A stretch of DNA of 64,000 nucleotides from Rhizobium sp. Leaf262 (GTDB taxonomy: Bacteria; Pseudomonadota; Alphaproteobacteria; Rhizobiales; Rhizobiaceae), in assembly GCF_001422245.1 (NCBI RefSeq), contig NZ_LMMM01000007.1:912-64911 (forward strand). Reading direction: 5' to 3'. The notes below the pieces were generated by a model, which did not search any database, was not told the DNA's origin, and saw only the letters and a list, made by a program, of their open reading frames with translations. The translations under genes and the position numbers were made by a program. Shown here piece after piece: positions 57,195 to 64,000 of this stretch (position 1 is its first letter; each line of letters starts with the position of its first letter).

Positions 57195-57518
57195 CTAACG
57201 ATCCATCACCCGGCAAAGACGCGATGGGCTGTCGCGACCCTGACCGTTCATCGCCCGGCGCAGGTCCCGGCTGTTGATGTGAAGGCTGCGGTCAGCGGGC
57301 AAAGCAAGGCGGTTGATTTTGGTGGTTGCGGCCGCCAGAAACGCCGCTTGATTATCCCCGAAGAACCGCAGGCAAGCCTCTTTCTCCGGTTCTGACGCGA
57401 GCAGCGCCTTGAAGGCCAGCCGATGCATGGCGCAGAGCGCGCCATGACCGGGGACGGGAAAACGCAGTGCTTGGAGTTCGTCACTCCATTCCACCGCGTT
57501 TTCCCTAGGTTGCGTCAT
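57195..57518 (-). CDS. Hypothetical protein co-encoded with cbtBA
   Basis: The 107-residue soluble product contains GHGALCAMHRLAFKALL with a Cys and two His residues and a basic C-terminus. It begins one base after the cbtA stop codon on the same strand, so it is probably the third gene of the riboswitch-controlled unit. No family was recognised. It might be a small cytoplasmic partner in cobalt uptake, which is inference from position. Confidence 0.65.
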   Translation of the reverse strand: MTQPRENAVEWSDELQALRFPVPGHGALCAMHRLAFKALLASEPEKEACLRFFGDNQAAFLAAATTKINRLALPADRSLHINSRDLRRAMNGQGRDSPSRLCRVMDR

Positions 57519-57519
57519 G

Positions 57520-58233
57520 TTATTTCGCCGTCTCGAAACGTTTGAGGAACAACCCGCTCAGGGAACCGAGGATGAGCCAGAAGACGAAGCTGGTGACGGT
57601 GGCGAGAACCACGAAGCGGCGCTCCAGCGGCAGAGGTGCCAGCGCATGTTCGCCTTCCGGCGGCAGCGGCGCGCCGACGACATGCGGCGCAACGATGAGC
57701 ACCACGGCAAGGATGATGGCCCATGGCTCGTTGCGCTTGAAGGCCAGCAGCGCAATGCCGCCTGCCGTTGCAGCCACGGTTGCGATCCACCAGATCTGCC
57801 GTGCTTCAAGCGCAGCGGCCGGGCTGCCCGGCAGTTCCGGCGGCAGGCCGATCATCGGGGCGAGCATGACGGCGGCAAAACCGGCAAGACCCCAGAACAG
57901 GCCCTCACGCCAGCCGCCCTGCGTGCTGCGCATCGAGATAAGCGCTGTCAGAACGAGCGCGTAACCGATAGCGGTCAGCACATTGGCGGCGATGGTATAG
58001 GCGTTGCGCTCGAAGCCATCGGCAGGTGCCCATGCTTCTGCATCATGATGATGGTCGGCAGGTGTTGCCGCATCATGGCTGTGGGCGGGGGCAGCTTCGC
58101 CACCGGCATTCTCGAAGGTTTCCGCCTGAAGAATGAGCGGCGTGGTGCCGATGGCCTGCATGGCGCTGACGGCGAGACCCGCGATTAGCCCCACCAGAAC
58201 GGCGGTAAAGACGATATTACGGAAAAATGGCAT
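57520..58233 (-). CDS. cbtA: Cobalt transporter subunit CbtA
   Basis: The 237-residue protein has six helices. FRNIVFTAVLVGLIAGLAVSAMQ opens it, then a His-rich loop (APAHSHDAATPADHHHDAE) which probably collects cobalt, and GLPPELPGSPAAALEARQIWWIATV. This is the CbtA pattern of B12-regulated cobalt uptake. It follows cbtB by 13 bases. Expression should fall when adenosylcobalamin binds the riboswitch upstream. Confidence 0.93.
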   Translation of the reverse strand: MPFFRNIVFTAVLVGLIAGLAVSAMQAIGTTPLILQAETFENAGGEAAPAHSHDAATPADHHHDAEAWAPADGFERNAYTIAANVLTAIGYALVLTALISMRSTQGGWREGLFWGLAGFAAVMLAPMIGLPPELPGSPAAALEARQIWWIATVAATAGGIALLAFKRNEPWAIILAVVLIVAPHVVGAPLPPEGEHALAPLPLERRFVVLATVTSFVFWLILGSLSGLFLKRFETAK

Positions 58234-58246
58234 GGTTCCCCTCCCC

Positions 58247-58429
58247 TCAATGGCAAGGGAAGGCGTTGGCGTGGCGCGTATCATGCGCCGCATTGTGCAC
58301 GGCTTCGACATGCGAAAAGCCCACGAAGCCGACGATGAACAGGCCAAGTGCGGCTGCCGTCAGCGATTGCGCGATTTTCGATGTTTTGGATGAAACGGCA
58401 GATGACGCCGTATTCTGCTGGATAGACAT
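58247..58429 (-). CDS. cbtB: Cobalt transporter subunit CbtB
   Basis: The 60-residue protein has one helix (TAAALGLFIVGFVGFSHVEAVHNAAHD) and a C-terminal histidine motif (HNAAHDTRHANAFPCH) typical of CbtB. It forms a cobalt importer with CbtA. It is the first gene after the cobalamin riboswitch. GAAAGG is placed six bases before the ATG. Confidence 0.93.
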   Translation of the reverse strand: MSIQQNTASSAVSSKTSKIAQSLTAAALGLFIVGFVGFSHVEAVHNAAHDTRHANAFPCH

Positions 58430-58589
58430 GGTGACCCTTTCCTGTGCGGGTGGGCGCTGTTCTGATCAAACGCCGCACGACCGCATTCAACATTCACCAC
58501 GGGGAAAAGAGAGACATGGTCTTTGGGCCGGACGAACCGACCTGCCAACCGTGCTTGCCCGGACACCCCGCCGGTATTGACGACACTTC

Positions 58590-58830
58590 ACGCAATGGCA
58601 GGTCTCCTGGCTCACGGGTCGTAACCTTGAAAACACCTTCCCGATCCTCCTGTATTCGCATCGTACTTTACGAAATCGGAGAGGATTTCGCGTCGATGCG
58701 CCAGATCAGTGGCTTTTCGTCTTCAGGCTATCCGCTCACAGTTGCGGGGGCAGCCACGAATCAAAGCAGTCGCTTCTATCGTGTTCCCTTTTCACTTTCC
58801 GGGCGAACCCGGAAAGACCATCACGCGTCT
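58590..58830 (-). ncRNA. Cobalamin riboswitch
   Basis: In the minus direction the leader contains the hairpin TTTCCGGGTTCGCCCGGAAA, GTGAAAAGGGAACACGATAGAAG, CCCCCGCAACTGTGAGCGG and the B12 box AGCCAGGAGACCTGCC (58597-58612). These are the conserved elements of the adenosylcobalamin riboswitch in the right order. It lies 160 bases upstream of the cbtB ATG and should shut off the cbtBA unit when B12 is plentiful. Confidence 0.95.
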
Positions 58831-58865
58831 GTTATCCGGTGGATGTTACGCCGAGTCAATGGCCA

Positions 58866-59783
58866 TCACTGCGGCGGCAGCGCCTTGAGGTAAGCCGCAA
58901 TGGCATTGCGGTCTTCGGCGGGAATACGGGCCATGTTCTGCTGAACCTTGACCATGGAGCCGCCGGCACTGTCGAATTCCGGGGTGAAGCCGGTCTCCAG
59001 ATAGTTGGCGATATCGGCCTGGGTCCATGAACCGATGGCCTGAGAGCCGGGCGTGATATCGGGAATGGTGCCCTCGCCTTCCGGGTTCGGGCCACCGGCC
59101 AGCCATTTTCCCTTCAGGAAACCGCCCAGCGCATCACGCGGGGTGTGGCATTCGCCGCAATGGCCGGGACCTTCCACCAGATATTGGCCGCGCACCACGT
59201 CTGCACCCGCATTTGCCAACTGGACGCGCGGTTGACCCTTGTCGAAATACAGGAACTTCCAGCCACCCAGCGCAAGGCGGATATTGAAGGGAAACGGCAG
59301 ATCGTGGCCGGGCGCGTCATTGGTGCTGGCGGGCAGCGTTTTCAGATAGGCGAAGAGATCGTTGATGTCCTGCGGCGTCATCCGCGCATAGGAATTATAG
59401 GGGAAGGATGGGTAGAGATGCTCGCCGTCCTTACCCACGCCCCGCGTCATGGCATCGCCGAACTGTGCCACCGTCCAGCTGCCGATGCCGTGTTGCGGAT
59501 CGGGCGAGATGTTGGGCATATGGAAGGTGCCGAAGGGGCTTGGCAGCGCCTGCCCGCCGGACAGCGTCTTCAGCCCATCGCCGCTGGCATCCGGGGCGGC
59601 GTGACAACTGGCGCAGCCGCCTGCCCAGAACAGGGTTTCACCGTTTGCGAGATTGGGCTCACCCAGATTGGCCCAATGGCTCGGTGGCTGGCGCTGAGGC
59701 GCGGTGACCCACATGAAAATGCCGAACCCGGCAACGCCCGCAACAACGGCGCCACCCGCCAGCTTCGCCCAGATGGAAGCCAT
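58866..59783 (-). CDS. Membrane-anchored diheme cytochrome c
   Basis: The 305-residue protein has an uncleaved N-terminal helix (MASIWAKLAGGAVVAGVAGFGIFMWV) and two class I c-type heme sites, CASCH (about 53-57) and CGECH (about 203-207). Met ligands are in PFGTFHMPNISPDP and in the FDSAGGSMVKVQQNM region. It resembles the cytochrome subunits of periplasmic alcohol, aldehyde or gluconate dehydrogenases, but no dehydrogenase gene is next to it. It follows the cytochrome c' gene on the same strand, separated by a terminator. Confidence 0.9.
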   Translation of the reverse strand: MASIWAKLAGGAVVAGVAGFGIFMWVTAPQRQPPSHWANLGEPNLANGETLFWAGGCASCHAAPDASGDGLKTLSGGQALPSPFGTFHMPNISPDPQHGIGSWTVAQFGDAMTRGVGKDGEHLYPSFPYNSYARMTPQDINDLFAYLKTLPASTNDAPGHDLPFPFNIRLALGGWKFLYFDKGQPRVQLANAGADVVRGQYLVEGPGHCGECHTPRDALGGFLKGKWLAGGPNPEGEGTIPDITPGSQAIGSWTQADIANYLETGFTPEFDSAGGSMVKVQQNMARIPAEDRNAIAAYLKALPPQ

Positions 59784-59816
59784 CGCCTTCTCCGATTCAA
59801 TCAAAATTCAAAATGC

Positions 59817-59848
59817 AAAAAGGCCCGCCGGTTGAATGGCGGACCTTG
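59817..59848 (-). terminator. Intrinsic terminator after cytochrome c' gene
   Basis: In the minus direction AAGGTCCGCC and GGCGGGCCTT pair around an ATTCAACC loop, with one G-T pair, followed by TTTTTGC. It lies between the two cytochrome genes and should separate their transcripts at least partly. Confidence 0.75.
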
Positions 59849-59859
59849 GCGATGACAGA

Positions 59860-60291
59860 TTACTTCTTCAGACGGTATGTCTGGTGGCAGCTGCTGCAAT
59901 CGGCACCCAGCGTCTTGAGGGCTGCGCCGACGCTGGCCTGATCCGTCGGCAATTGCGCCAGAACCGCATCGGCATCCGTGCCGAGCTTTTCGGATTTCGT
60001 CTTGAAGTCCGCGAAGTTCTGCCAGATGGCAGGCGATGCTGCGCCGCCTTCAGAGCCTGCCGGGAACTGGTCCGGGAAAGCCTTGGCGTTGGTGCTGATG
60101 GTGGTGACAGCCGTCTTGACGGCATCTGCATCATAAGGCTTTTCACCCTTGGCGATGGCACCCAGTGCGCCCATGGCCCCGCCGATGCCCTTCATCAGCC
60201 CTTCGCGCTTTTCGACCTCGCCGGCTGCGGAAACCGCACCGGCGCAAAGACAGCCGATCATAATGGATGCGGCAATGGTTCTAAGCTTCAT
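59860..60291 (-). CDS. Periplasmic cytochrome c' (class II)
   Basis: The 143-residue protein has a signal peptide (MKLRTIAASIMIGCLCAGAVSA) and a four-helix bundle with the heme site near the C-terminus (ADCSSCHQTYRLKK), as in cytochromes c'. The residue M33 region (EGLMKGIGGAMG) supplies the sixth-ligand helix. Such proteins bind nitric oxide or transfer electrons. The ATG follows AGGAGAGAGACG. Confidence 0.93.
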   Translation of the reverse strand: MKLRTIAASIMIGCLCAGAVSAAGEVEKREGLMKGIGGAMGALGAIAKGEKPYDADAVKTAVTTISTNAKAFPDQFPAGSEGGAASPAIWQNFADFKTKSEKLGTDADAVLAQLPTDQASVGAALKTLGADCSSCHQTYRLKK

Positions 60292-60473
60292 CGTCTCTCT
60301 CCTGGGGTCCGCATGCTGCGGGGTGGATGTTATCAATTGATCTAAAATACCGTGCCAAGGCACAGCCGAGCCTGTGCGCCGAAGCTATGCTATTGGCGAA
60401 ACGAAGATGCCCGCTTCCCATGGCAAAAAGAAGTCACATTCCGGTGATTTTTTGAAGCGTTATCAGGCGCATA

Positions 60474-61109
60474 TCACCGGCTGGAAATCGCCTCCCACAG
60501 GGTGAAACCGGCGATGACAACCAGCAGCAAACCCGCAGCGCGACCAATGAGAATGGTAATGTGCGGTGAAGACACCAGCAAATCACGGCTCTTGCCCGCA
60601 GTCAGCGCCAGTGTGCCATAGACCGCAAGTTGGGTCCCCGCCGTCATCAGCCCCATGATGATGCCCTGTATCCAGACCGGGCCGTAGATCGGCTTTAGGA
60701 ATTGCGGGTAGACGGCCATCATGAAAAGATAGGCCTTGGGGTTGGACAGGCATGTCACGATACCGCGCCGGAACGCCCGGCGGGCCGAGGCGCTGGCGCT
60801 CACCTCATCCCCCTCCACCACGATGGAACTGCGCATGAGGCCGATGCCGACCCAGACCATATAGGCGGCACCGAAGATCATCAGCGGCGTGAACAGCATG
60901 GGCATGAGGCTGGCAAGAAGCCCGACGCCGACAGCACCATACAGCGAATGCACGACCCCGCCCGCCATGATGCCGGATGTGGCGGCAAGTCCTGCCTTTC
61001 GGCCTCCGGTCAGCGAGCTTGCCAGGACGAGAAGCATGTCGATGCCCGGCAGGATGATGATGCCGAACAGGAGCGAGAAATAAAGCCAGAGATTTTCGGT
61101 GTAAGTCAT
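60474..61109 (-). CDS. LysE/RhtB family exporter
   Basis: The 211-residue protein has six helices and the LysE family pattern: LLFGIIILPGIDMLLVLASSLTGGRKAGLAATSGIMAGGVVHSLYGAVGVG, then RRGIVTCLSNPKAYLFMMAVYPQF. Members export amino acids or related metabolites across the inner membrane; the substrate is unknown. The P-G-P loop is P-G-I here. It is alone on its strand between the cytochrome c' gene and the phosphatase gene. Confidence 0.9.
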   Translation of the reverse strand: MTYTENLWLYFSLLFGIIILPGIDMLLVLASSLTGGRKAGLAATSGIMAGGVVHSLYGAVGVGLLASLMPMLFTPLMIFGAAYMVWVGIGLMRSSIVVEGDEVSASASARRAFRRGIVTCLSNPKAYLFMMAVYPQFLKPIYGPVWIQGIIMGLMTAGTQLAVYGTLALTAGKSRDLLVSSPHITILIGRAAGLLLVVIAGFTLWEAISSR

Positions 61110-61289
61110 CGTGAGTATTCCTGAAAATATAACCGTCGCGAAATGATTGGTCCGCCATATCGCGCCAAATCATCCGGTTTTCCGGGGAATATCAAATGAA
61201 TATGTGTGGTGAAATCATCTCGCTGGCGATGCGTTTTCGCCTGCCAGCGCAACAACGTGTGGCACCGAACATGTCGTAAGATGAGGCGT

Positions 61290-62135
61290 TCACAGCGTGA
61301 GCGTGCGGCTGTCTTCGCGGCCAAATCCGCGAATCTCGATGCGATTTGCATAGAGATCGGCAATCGCGAAAGTGTTTTCGCTTAGCGTATCCACCATGCC
61401 CTTGAAGTTGAGAAAATGCGTATGTCCCAACTGCCCGTAATTGCCGGTGTGGTTATGGCCGCAGAACCAGGCCCTGGCGCTTGGATGCGCGGCCAGCAGG
61501 TTCAGCACATCAGGCGCGTCCCACATATTGTGCGAATTTTCGGGATAGAGCGGATAGTGGCAAAACAGAATGGCGTGTTCGAGCGCCGCATCGGCTGCAT
61601 CCAGCGTTTTTGCCAGCCAGTGCAATTGCTCGTCGCTGAAAGAAGCGTTCCAGTCCTGCGCGTTGGTGGCACCGGCTTCCTGCAGACCGGCCAGTCTCTT
61701 CTCGGCCAGCGCCCGGCGCGGGTCGCCGGGTGGCGGGGCAAACAGGCTGACGTCATTGCCATCCAGCACCACGAAGCGGAAATGGCCGATGGAAAAATCA
61801 TACCATGGCGACGGCATGCCAAGGCGTGCGTGGATTTGGCTCAGATATTCCGGCGCGACGGCAAAGTCATGGTTGCCGGGCAAGAGAACCGAGCGGTGGC
61901 TGAGCCTGTCATAACAGCCCAAAATCGCATCGAAATTCTCCCAACCGCGATCGATGATATCGCCCAGCGTGACGACGAAGGCAAGGTCATGGGCGTTGAA
62001 CACATCAATGGCTTCCGCCAGCTTGCGCGGGCTTTCCGCGTAATAACGGCCCATGTCCGGGCGCGGCGCGATATCGGCATATTGGGGATCGGCGACGATG
62101 CCGAAGGAGAAGAGCGGTGCGGATGTGTCTGTCAT
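61290..62135 (-). CDS. Metallophosphoesterase resembling ADP-ribose/CDP-alcohol diphosphatase
   Basis: The 281-residue enzyme shows the calcineurin-like motifs: GIVADPQYADIAP (D-x-Q), LGDIIDRGWENFD, LLPGNHDFA, CHYPLYPEN and CGHNHTG. The DPQYAD start and overall length are like the manganese-dependent ADP-ribose/CDP-alcohol diphosphatase (ADPRM) of animals and plants. It probably hydrolyses a nucleoside diphosphate conjugate. The ATG at 62135 begins the conserved domain; the longer frame upstream covers the sod terminator. Confidence 0.85.
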   Translation of the reverse strand: MTDTSAPLFSFGIVADPQYADIAPRPDMGRYYAESPRKLAEAIDVFNAHDLAFVVTLGDIIDRGWENFDAILGCYDRLSHRSVLLPGNHDFAVAPEYLSQIHARLGMPSPWYDFSIGHFRFVVLDGNDVSLFAPPPGDPRRALAEKRLAGLQEAGATNAQDWNASFSDEQLHWLAKTLDAADAALEHAILFCHYPLYPENSHNMWDAPDVLNLLAAHPSARAWFCGHNHTGNYGQLGHTHFLNFKGMVDTLSENTFAIADLYANRIEIRGFGREDSRTLTL

Positions 62136-62182
62136 GATGCCCCCGCATAGGCCGGGCGAATGACACGCATATGACAGAACGA

Positions 62183-62210
62183 AAACACCCGGCACTGAGG
62201 CCGGGTGTTT
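62183..62210 (-). terminator. Intrinsic terminator of sodB
   Basis: AAACACCCGGC and GCCGGGTGTTT form an 11-bp stem with a short loop, about 23 bases past the sodB stop. The minus-direction exit is T-rich (GTGTTTTCG). Confidence 0.9.
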
Positions 62211-62232
62211 GCAGAATTCCGTAAGGCAGACC

Positions 62233-62835
62233 TTACTTGGAAGCGGCTTCGTAACGCTCCAGAACGTAATCCCAGTTGATGAGATTATCGACGAAGGCTT
62301 CGAGGTACTTCGGACGCAGGTTGCGGTAGTCGATGTAGTAGGAGTGTTCCCATACGTCGACACCGAGGATCGGGTCTGCGCCGTGAACCAGCGGGTTTTC
62401 GCCGTTTGGTGTCTTGGAGATTTCCAGCTTGCCGTTCTTGACGGACAGCCATGCCCAGCCGGAGCCGAACTGTGTCGTACCGGCAGCGATGAAGTCTGCC
62501 TTGAACTTGTCGTAGCCGCCGAGGTCAGACGCGAAAGCCTGCTCCAGCTTGCCGGGCAGCTTGTTGCCGCCGCCGTCCTTCTTCATCCACTTCCAGAAAT
62601 GGACGTGGTTGTAGTGCTGGGCAGCGTTGTTGAACAGGCCAGCATTGGTGCCGAAGGACTTCTTGACCACTTCTTCCAGCGAAAGATCTGCGAGACCGGC
62701 TTCGGCGGCAAGCTTGTTGCCGTTGTCCACATAGGCCTTGTGGTGCTTGTCGTGGTGAAACTCGAGCGTTTCGCGCGACATGTAAGGCGCAAGCGCGTCG
62801 TAGTCGTAAGGCAATTCTGGAAGTTCAAAAGCCAT
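62233..62835 (-). CDS. sodB: Superoxide dismutase (Fe/Mn family)
   Basis: The 200-residue enzyme converts superoxide to hydrogen peroxide and oxygen. Metal ligands are His27 (EFHHDKHHKAYVDN), His74 or a neighbouring His in AAQHYNHVHFW, and Asp160 and His164 in DVWEHSYYIDY. The AAQHYNH and TTQFGSGWAWL segments are of the iron-type branch found in rhizobia, but metal choice cannot be fixed by eye. The ATG follows AAGGAGTAAAACC. No signal peptide. Confidence 0.95.
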   Translation of the reverse strand: MAFELPELPYDYDALAPYMSRETLEFHHDKHHKAYVDNGNKLAAEAGLADLSLEEVVKKSFGTNAGLFNNAAQHYNHVHFWKWMKKDGGGNKLPGKLEQAFASDLGGYDKFKADFIAAGTTQFGSGWAWLSVKNGKLEISKTPNGENPLVHGADPILGVDVWEHSYYIDYRNLRPKYLEAFVDNLINWDYVLERYEAASK

Positions 62836-63057
62836 GGTTTTACTCCTTGTTGCAGCGGCGTGACCGCTCCTTGAAACCGTGTGCCCGGACCATAAGAGCG
62901 GACGTCATCCGAGGCAACCTGTGAAATATCAAATTGTTCCGGCAAAAGGGAAAATTCGCCTCATGCCCTGCGGAAAACACTTTTCAACCCGACGCTGCCG
63001 TACCGAAACAAGAAAATCCGTTCGCTTCAGGGCGAAGCATAGAAAAGGAGTATGACC

Positions 63058-63390
63058 ATGAAACGACAGCTTCTGGCCGTGGCGCTGACAAGCCTCATCG
63101 CCCTACCCGCCGCAGCCTCCTCGGACAGCGCCTGGCAGGAATTTGCCGCCGATGTTCAGGCCAAGTGTCTCGACGCGTCCAAGGACATGATCATGGACGC
63201 AAAAGCTGTGGTCGATCCAACCGGCAGTGAGAACTATGGGCTTGCAATCCTGACAGGCAAGGCGAAGGGAACCGCCACGACGATCAGCCACATCTGCGTC
63301 TACGACAAGAAAACCAAGGCGGTGGAACTTGGCAGCGAACTGTCGGGCGACACGGTGAAGGTGGAACTACCGGGCTCGACCAAGCCCTGA
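63058..63390 (+). CDS. Small secreted hypothetical protein
   Basis: The 110-residue product has a signal peptide (MKRQLLAVALTSLIALPAAASS) and a small mature domain with two cysteines (QAKCLDASK and HICVYDKK). AAGGAG lies seven bases before this ATG; the ATG two codons earlier is too close to it. No family was recognised. The gene is divergent from sodB and ends before a strong terminator. Confidence 0.75.
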   Translation: MKRQLLAVALTSLIALPAAASSDSAWQEFAADVQAKCLDASKDMIMDAKAVVDPTGSENYGLAILTGKAKGTATTISHICVYDKKTKAVELGSELSGDTVKVELPGSTKP

Positions 63391-63440
63391 TAATCAATAC
63401 TTGACGTCGAAGTTACTCTGCGGAACTAAAGCGCAAAAAT

Positions 63441-63474
63441 AAAAGGGGCGGCGCCGAAAGACCCGCCCCATTTT
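63441..63474. terminator. Intrinsic terminator
   Basis: GGGGCGG (63445-63451) and CCGCCCC (63463-63469) pair around an eleven-base loop, with AAAA before and TTTT after. It ends the small secreted gene and may also serve the convergent gene. Confidence 0.85.
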
Positions 63475-63533
63475 GTACGAGATGGGTATAACTGAGAGCA
63501 GTCATCTGTTCTGCAGCGCAGCTGTCTCGCCAT

Positions 63534-63779
63534 TCATCCCTTGCGATGGATGGATCTACTAATCTCTGCAAGAATTCCTAGCGCTATGGCGCACACCATA
63601 ACAATCGTCGTTCTATCGATTATTTCGCCGATTTGCCTTGATCCGAGGTACTGCGCTTTCAGCATCGCGGCTTGAGCTAAATCATCCAACGAGGCGACAT
63701 AAAACGCAATCACCAACCGCAAGCCGCCCGAAATCAAAACCAGCCAAGCCCCTGCGAGACCAATCCTAGTCAGTATCAT
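63534..63779 (-). CDS. Small membrane protein, unknown function
   Basis: The 81-residue product has two helices (about residues 4-26 and 56-72) around a polar middle (SLDDLAQAAMLKAQYLGSRQIGEIIDR). GGGGGTGATA precedes the ATG at 63779. Codon use is more AT-rich than in the neighbours, which may point to recent acquisition. No family was recognised. Confidence 0.55.
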   Translation of the reverse strand: MILTRIGLAGAWLVLISGGLRLVIAFYVASLDDLAQAAMLKAQYLGSRQIGEIIDRTTIVMVCAIALGILAEISRSIHRKG

Positions 63780-63878
63780 TATCACCCCCAGCTTTAATAC
63801 TGATGAGTAACGCGCTGAAAATTCTTCAGTCAAGTGCTACCGTATGACGCTAGCGTCTTGTATCCAACTCGATCGAGT

Positions 63879-64000
63879 CTAGAAACGCGGCGTGGTATCC
63901 GCCTCGCCCAACGGGCGTTGCATCAGCACGATGTCCAGCCAGCGGTTATGTTTCCAGCCGACGGATTTCAGCGTGCCGACCATGTCGAAACCGGCGGCGC
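63879..64000 (-). CDS. GNAT acetyltransferase, C-terminal part (cut by window edge)
   Basis: The minus-strand frame that runs to the right edge ends with GFDMVGTLKSVGWKHNRWLD and IVLMQRPLG, then a stop. This is the usual end of phosphinothricin-type GNAT acetyltransferases (GF..VGTL..VG.K...W.D...MQ..L). Forty codons are visible; the start lies beyond 64000. Confidence 0.8.
   Translation of the reverse strand, partial: AAGFDMVGTLKSVGWKHNRWLDIVLMQRPLGEADTTPRF

Overview
The window reads as chromosomal DNA of an alphaproteobacterium of the family Rhizobiaceae, most likely the Agrobacterium/Rhizobium group. This rests on the gene content: a Ros/MucR zinc-finger regulator, DUF1491, DUF2336, DUF5330, DUF930 and DUF6456 proteins, a DmeR/DmeF pair, FtrA beside a rhodanese, and a rhizobial Mrp (Pha) antiporter cluster. 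The coding style is GC-rich with strong G/C third positions, broken by AT-rich intergenic gaps. No rRNA, tRNA, CRISPR array, insertion sequence or phage was seen.

Layout. 0-5.6 kb: selO, small membrane proteins, a GH32 fructan/sucrose hydrolase and a ParD/ParE-type toxin-antitoxin pair. 5.6-9 kb: a copper operon copA-cueR-copZ, in which copA carries an in-frame palindromic repeat. 9-12.7 kb: a decayed copy of the copA promoter and first codons, a RelB/DinJ-YafQ toxin-antitoxin pair, a class D beta-lactamase homologue with altered motifs, and YcgN. 12.8-18.5 kb: a class A penicillin-binding protein and a small island of probable orphan immunity genes (CdiI-like and SUKH) beside two paralogous two-cysteine membrane proteins. 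18.5-31.5 kb: a PQQ-type sugar dehydrogenase, an Rrf2-controlled hydrolase, DUF1214/DUF1254, DUF2336, a PAS histidine kinase, SufE, a small DnaA-domain-IV-like protein and MucR. 31.9-37.8 kb: a complete seven-gene Mrp cation/proton antiporter operon. 38-46.3 kb: msrB, ftrA/rhodanese, PAQR, universal stress protein, VOC, AI-2E-type exporter, deacetylase and a dihydrodipicolinate synthase-like enzyme. 46.5-52.8 kb: oligopeptidase B and a betaine/choline-type ABC transporter. 53-58.9 kb: metal handling (dmeRF, a MerR regulator, and cbtBA under a cobalamin riboswitch), with an unusual attenuator-like leader in front of a GNAT gene. 58.9-64 kb: two c-type cytochromes, LysE, an ADPRM-like phosphatase, sodB, small secreted and membrane proteins and a truncated GNAT gene.

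The most striking signals are regulatory or relic DNA. (1) A 17-codon leader peptide ORF ending in Cys-Thr-Tyr-Phe-Trp-Ala-Phe-Leu, followed by mutually exclusive antiterminator and terminator hairpins, looks like ribosome-mediated attenuation of an acetyltransferase gene, possibly on a leaderless transcript. (2) A dispersed intergenic palindromic repeat is inserted in frame into copA. (3) A ghost copy of the CueR-controlled copA promoter and start region lies 1.5 kb away. (4) A perfect 35-bp palindrome contains the ribosome binding site of a MerR gene. (5) Three intergenic sites match the CtrA consensus TTAA-N7-TTAA(C). All functional statements are from reading the sequence only; no database search was run.
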